Positions 14,780-17,798 of a DNA stretch of 17,798 nt are shown here, one piece after another; the stretch's first letter is position 1; every line of letters starts with the position of its first letter. Position numbers and translations under genes: made by a program. Below the pieces are notes generated by a model. It was not told where the DNA came from. It worked only from the letters and a program-made list of their open reading frames with translations, and ran no database searches. Origin of the DNA: CAYTES01 sp964436935 (GTDB lineage: Bacteria > Patescibacteriota > Gracilibacteria > UBA1369 > UBA12473); contig CAYTES010000029.1 in assembly GCA_964436935.1 (NCBI GenBank), forward strand, positions 1 through 17,798, in the 5' to 3' direction.

Positions 14780-15658
14780 CTATTCTGTAGCCCCTATTTT
14801 CCATACCCCTTTTTCTCGAAACGCCGAAATGGTTTGTCGCCGTGCCGCATTAATAGCGGAAGAAGGAGAAATATTTTTTTCCTTTGCATACGCGACCAGC
14901 CTTACAATCTCCACTCCTTTCAGATAAGCTAGTCTTTTGTGCAAAGATTCTATCAAAGCCATCGTCACTAAATGGTCCATTTTTCGTGTTTCCTTTCGAT
15001 CATCATATTCTCTAAACGCTTGATAATAGATTTTTTTTTCTTTATTGCAAATGATGAGCGGCGGAAATCCTAAACGCTGCAATTGATAGTTCATCAATAC
15101 TCTTCCTATGCGTCCATTCCCGTCCACAAAGGGATGGATGTGCTCAAATTCCAAATGAAATCGCGCTATTTTTTCAACAAACCATGTTTCATGATCACTC
15201 GAATAAGTCACTAAAGCCTCTTCCATCATCCTTTCGATGTGCTCAGGGTCTGGGGCAATGTAAGTTCCAACTCGAACATATTCGCCTTTCTTTCGAAAAT
15301 GGCCGGCAATTTGATCATTGATATTGAAAATCAGCATCTGATGAAGCAGTAGGATGATTTGGATTGAACTCTCGGCTTCTTGAGATTTTTTACGGGTGTA
15401 CTCTATGACACGCGCCAAGTTTTTAGCCTCAAAAACCTCTCTCAACGTGACATCTCGAGAAACTTCCATTTCGAGGAGTATTTTTTCCGTTTCCTTAAGT
15501 GTGAGGGTTGAATTTTCAATCGCGTTGGAGTTATAAACCCCCTCAGAAAGCTCGACTTCATCAATAAGAGAAAGTAAGGAGTCTTTACCGGATGAACGCT
15601 CATCAAATTCTTTCTTGAGCATTTGAAGACGTTTTCGAATGGGGCGAGCAATGGTCAT
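14780..15658 (-). CDS. Fic-domain protein, class II, with C-terminal HTH-like tail
   Basis: A 292-residue Fic (filamentation induced by cAMP) enzyme. The core motif HPFVDGNGRIGR (175-186) is complete: catalytic H175, G180-N181-G182-R183, R186. The protein probably transfers AMP from ATP to a hydroxyl of a target protein. An N-terminal inhibitory motif, SNAIEN (44-49, matching S/T-x-x-x-E-G/N), is intact, so E48 should block productive ATP binding until relieved. The flap strand is near YVRVGTYIAP (127-136). The C-terminal tail (about 250-292: VRLVAYAKEKNISPSSAINAARRQTISAFREKGVWKIG) looks like an excisionase/MerR-type helix-turn-helix, common in this architecture, and suggests autoregulation. 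The gene is not fused to or beside a FicT antitoxin. It is 59 bp upstream of the antitoxin gene on the same strand, but that has its own promoter. Confidence 0.92.
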   Translation of the reverse strand: MTIARPIRKRLQMLKKEFDERSSGKDSLLSLIDEVELSEGVYNSNAIENSTLTLKETEKILLEMEVSRDVTLREVFEAKNLARVIEYTRKKSQEAESSIQIILLLHQMLIFNINDQIAGHFRKKGEYVRVGTYIAPDPEHIERMMEEALVTYSSDHETWFVEKIARFHLEFEHIHPFVDGNGRIGRVLMNYQLQRLGFPPLIICNKEKKIYYQAFREYDDRKETRKMDHLVTMALIESLHKRLAYLKGVEIVRLVAYAKEKNISPSSAINAARRQTISAFREKGVWKIGATE

Positions 15659-15674
15659 GCTTTTACTTTATATT

Positions 15675-15705
15675 ATTAACGACTTTTTGTAAATATTTCG
15701 TTAAT
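15675..15705. promoter_or_regulatory. Inverted repeat upstream of the Fic gene
   Basis: ATTAACGA (15675-15682) and TCGTTAAT (15698-15705) are perfect 8-bp arms with a 15-bp centre, 16 bp before the Fic start codon. Such a spaced palindrome could bind a dimeric regulator, perhaps the Fic protein's own HTH-like tail; a hairpin in the leader is the other reading. Confidence 0.45.
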
Positions 15706-15775
15706 TTTATTTAAATATACGATCAATTCACGATTTTTTAACTCTGCCCCCTTCGATTCCTTCCCAAGTAGCATC

Positions 15776-15804
15776 TTGCGCTATATTAAATTAAATGTTA
15801 TTAT
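15776..15804 (+). promoter_or_regulatory. Possible promoter for the 264-residue gene
   Basis: TTGCGC (15776-15781) and TATTAT (15799-15804) are 17 bp apart and would start transcription about 25 nt before the ATG at 15836. On the opposite strand the same DNA gives TATAATAATAACATTT (15808-15793), one base from the repeated element at 3736-3721 and 6284-6269, so the site could act both ways. Confidence 0.45.
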
Positions 15805-15835
15805 TATATGAATTTTTTTTTTAATAAACCTAAAA

Positions 15836-16630
15836 ATGGTCAACGAAAATCCCACGCCCCCTTCTCCGGAAACCATTAAGGCATTCACGCAGTTCCTAAA
15901 AGAAAATGGACTCTTTGCGGATGGCAAGCCGACCGATCAAGGCGATGCCAAAACCCATTTCCTGTCAATGAAAGAGGGAGATGTCATGACTTTCGTAGGG
16001 GAGATGTCGCGCTATGGCGATGATCGCTCCCATTTGATCGTGTGGACGCAAGATTCAAATGGAATTATAAGGATTTGTTCTTTTGACGCCGTTCGCGGTA
16101 AACCGCTCATCGGTCCAAAAGCGATGGATGCCCGTGACCTGGATGAACTCATGGCCAAATGCCAAATGAATTCCCATTTACCGGAAGAGAGCCTGAAGCT
16201 TCAACGTGAACTGGCTCAATCTCATAAAGAAAATCCCCTCACCGGATTTGAAGATTTAAAAGGAAAATCGCTCTATCTTTCCAGGGAAGGGGACTCCCAA
16301 ACCCTCCAGTTTGATGACGTGGAAGTCACGATCACCTGGGATAAAAAATGCCCCCCATCTCGAACGATTTACCCTAAACCTGATAAATCGAAAGAAGAAA
16401 AGGAAGAAGAGGAGATGATGATCTATGGAATGGACAGAATTCGCATCGAGTGTAAAGATAAGGATGAAGGTTATAAAGGATACCGTCCCTCTCCGATCAA
16501 ACTCGATAAACATCCTCAGTACTATGGGGTCCGAGACGATTTGTATTTAATCTTGTCTCAGGACATGAAAAACGACCGTATTGAAATTCAAGTCGGAGTT
16601 CCTCTCAAAAGGATGCAACGATCGGAATAA
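15836..16630 (+). CDS. Unknown protein, 264 residues
   Basis: I do not recognise a family. It begins with a short Pro-rich stretch (ENPTPPSPE), then a helical part to about residue 40. A mixed alpha/beta region follows (about 43-110) with MKEGDVMTFVGEM and RSHLIVWTQDSNGIIRICSFD. A second region (about 140-262) is strand-rich: LKGKSLYLSREGDSQTLQF, VEVTITWDKK, then a very acidic KSKEEKEEEEMM insert (about 187-198) and closing strands DLYLILSQDMKNDRIEIQV. There is no signal peptide, membrane segment or catalytic motif. Two related beta-sheet halves are possible. It reads divergently from Fic with its own promoter and ends in a strong terminator, so it stands as a single-gene unit. In style it resembles the unknown proteins of 3803-7668, but no clear shared motif was seen. 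Confidence 0.65.
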   Translation: MVNENPTPPSPETIKAFTQFLKENGLFADGKPTDQGDAKTHFLSMKEGDVMTFVGEMSRYGDDRSHLIVWTQDSNGIIRICSFDAVRGKPLIGPKAMDARDLDELMAKCQMNSHLPEESLKLQRELAQSHKENPLTGFEDLKGKSLYLSREGDSQTLQFDDVEVTITWDKKCPPSRTIYPKPDKSKEEKEEEEMMIYGMDRIRIECKDKDEGYKGYRPSPIKLDKHPQYYGVRDDLYLILSQDMKNDRIEIQVGVPLKRMQRSE

Positions 16631-16668
16631 GAATGGAACCAATAATGGGTCTTGTGGGCTCAACCCTT

Positions 16669-16703
16669 AAAACGCTAAGATAAATCCATCTTAGCGTTTT
16701 TGT
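16669..16703 (+). terminator. Rho-independent terminator after the 264-residue gene
   Basis: AAAACGCTAAGA (16669-16680) and TCTTAGCGTTTT (16689-16700) form a perfect 12-bp stem with an 8-nt loop, ending in TTTTTGT. It is the strongest terminator seen in the window. Its T-tract stops only three bases before the ATG of the next gene. Confidence 0.9.
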
Positions 16704-17798
16704 ATGACTCTCAAAAAGGGACAAATTGTGGAAGTGACCATCGAAAAATTGGCCTTTGGAGGCTCCGGGATCGGCGCGTGTCATATTCCGGAGGGTCTCG
16801 TCCAAGAAAATCCTCATAACGCCACGGCCGAAGGACTCACCACCTTTGTCCCGAATACCATCCCCGGAGACCGTATCCGTGCCGGGCTTCAAAAAATCTA
16901 TAAAAACCGCTTGGAGGCCAAATTGATTGAAATGGTGGAGCCCTCCTCCTTACGTATCGCCCCACGCTGTCGTCATTTCGGGGTTTGTGGAGGCTGCACC
17001 TGGCAAAACCTGAGTTATGACCATCAGCTGCGCATTAAAGCCCAACAAGTTACGGAAAGCCTACAGCACTTGGGCGATTTTTCCGACGCCTTGTGCCAAG
17101 AGATTCTGAGGCCCATCATCGGGTTTCCTCAAGCGTGGGAGTACCGCAATAAAATGGAATTCAGCTTTGGTACTTCTGCGGAAGGAGCGGTGCAATTGGG
17201 ACTGCATTTGCCGGAGCGTCGTTACGATGTATTTGACCTCAAAGAGTGCTTTTTGCCGTCCGGAATTTTTGCAGAAATCGTGCAAGAGGTGCGTGACTTT
17301 GTCCATCACGAAAAACTCACCGTGTTCAACAGCCATCATCAAGACGGGCTTTTGAAGAATCTAATGGTACGCGAAGGAAAAAACACGGGGGAAGTCATGA
17401 TCAATTTGATCACCTCCATTCACTCCTTTCCCCGTTTTGACGCGTTTCGAGACCTTTTTTCCACCGGGAAATGGGCCGGTCGCATCCATTCACTGCTCTG
17501 GACCACGGTCATGCAAACTCCCGGGATTCCGACCTGGATCGAACACCAAGTGCTGGCGGGTGCGGAAGTCATTCACGAACAGTTGAAGCTGGAAAATGGA
17601 TCACGTTTGGATTTTGAAATCTCCGCAGACTCGTTCTTTCAGCCCAACACCCACCAAGCCCAGGTGCTGTACGCTCAGGTGATTGAACTCGCCGAGTTGA
17701 GCGGACAAGAAGTGGTGTACGATCTGTATTGCGGTACCGGAACGATTGGACTTTTTTGTGCGCACAAAGCAAAAAAAGTGATCGGTATCGAAGTGGTG
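16704..17798 (+). CDS. rlmD: 23S rRNA uracil-C5 methyltransferase, RlmD/RumA type, 3'-truncated by window edge
   Basis: The frame is open from the ATG at 16704 to the window end, giving 365 residues; the family usually has about 430-470. N-terminal TRAM domain: KKGQIVEVTIEKLAFGGSGIG. An iron-sulfur cluster is indicated by C-x5-C-x2-C in CRHFGVCGGC plus a later Cys in DLKECFL. Then YRNKMEFSFG, a RumA/TrmA-type signature, FFQPN (residues about 312-316), and the SAM-binding YDLYCGTGTIGLFCA near the end. The catalytic nucleophile Cys and its general base lie beyond the window. This family methylates uracil C5 in 23S rRNA (U1939 in E. coli) or tRNA; the Fe-S cluster and TRAM favour RlmD/RumA or RlmCD-like over TrmA, but exact target is uncertain. 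No Shine-Dalgarno site; the upstream terminator leaves almost no leader. A possible promoter is TAAGAT at 16676-16681. Confidence 0.92.
   Translation, partial: MTLKKGQIVEVTIEKLAFGGSGIGACHIPEGLVQENPHNATAEGLTTFVPNTIPGDRIRAGLQKIYKNRLEAKLIEMVEPSSLRIAPRCRHFGVCGGCTWQNLSYDHQLRIKAQQVTESLQHLGDFSDALCQEILRPIIGFPQAWEYRNKMEFSFGTSAEGAVQLGLHLPERRYDVFDLKECFLPSGIFAEIVQEVRDFVHHEKLTVFNSHHQDGLLKNLMVREGKNTGEVMINLITSIHSFPRFDAFRDLFSTGKWAGRIHSLLWTTVMQTPGIPTWIEHQVLAGAEVIHEQLKLENGSRLDFEISADSFFQPNTHQAQVLYAQVIELAELSGQEVVYDLYCGTGTIGLFCAHKAKKVIGIEVV

Noticed and set aside
1..17798. Recoded UGA (glycine code as in Gracilibacteria/Absconditabacteria)
   Set aside because: UGA ends at least four well-defined genes (stops near 2206, 8830, 12479 and 12499), at the expected protein ends.
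1..17798. CRISPR array, tRNA or insertion sequence
   Set aside because: No regularly spaced direct repeats, cloverleaf-like segment or transposase frame was seen on either strand.

Overview
The window reads as a chromosomal stretch of an uncultured-type bacterium using the standard genetic code: UGA is a normal stop for the metallo-beta-lactamase, histidine-kinase-like ATPase, SNF2 and CapA genes. Genes are closely packed, gaps stay below 200 bp, and many proteins have no recognisable family. Shine-Dalgarno sites are nearly absent; most starts follow short A/T-rich leaders, and two may be almost leaderless. The mixture recalls Patescibacteria (CPR) such as Peregrinibacteria. No marker gene here proves that, and code-25 lineages are excluded.

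Left part (1-3740): the 3' part of a transketolase, then a NYN-domain (PIN-like) protein, both on +. A convergent beta-CASP metallo-beta-lactamase RNase has its own promoter on -.

Middle part (3803-7698, all -): a compact six-gene run of 389, 68, 352, 75, 286 and 67 codons. The proteins are long charged coiled coils, one protein with two predicted SH3-like domains, and three small helical proteins. None carries a clear Sec signal. A perfect-consensus promoter (TTGACA-18-TATAAT) lies inside the 3' end of the 68-codon gene. A 16-bp TATAATAATAAGATTT element, exact or near-exact, recurs at several promoters. This run has no function I can name and is one of the two best candidates for an undescribed system.

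Positions 7813-9119 (+): an AT-rich two-gene module. A GHKL/HATPase protein overlaps by ATGA with a small STAS-like (DUF4325-type) protein. Its promoter (TTGACA-18-TAAAAT) is interleaved with three copies of a TCCCGGTAAA half-site, two forming a perfect palindrome. This is the second candidate system. A SWIM zinc-finger SNF2 helicase follows on the same strand (9179-12481).

Right part (12499-17798): a CapA-family metallophosphoesterase-like protein, RlmH, a Phd/YefM-RelE/ParE toxin-antitoxin pair with a palindromic operator, a class II Fic protein with a C-terminal helix-turn-helix-like tail (all -), then on + an unknown 264-residue protein with a strong terminator. The terminator ends three bases before the start of an RlmD/RumA-type 23S rRNA uracil methyltransferase that runs off the window. 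No tRNA, rRNA, CRISPR array, insertion sequence or integrase was seen.
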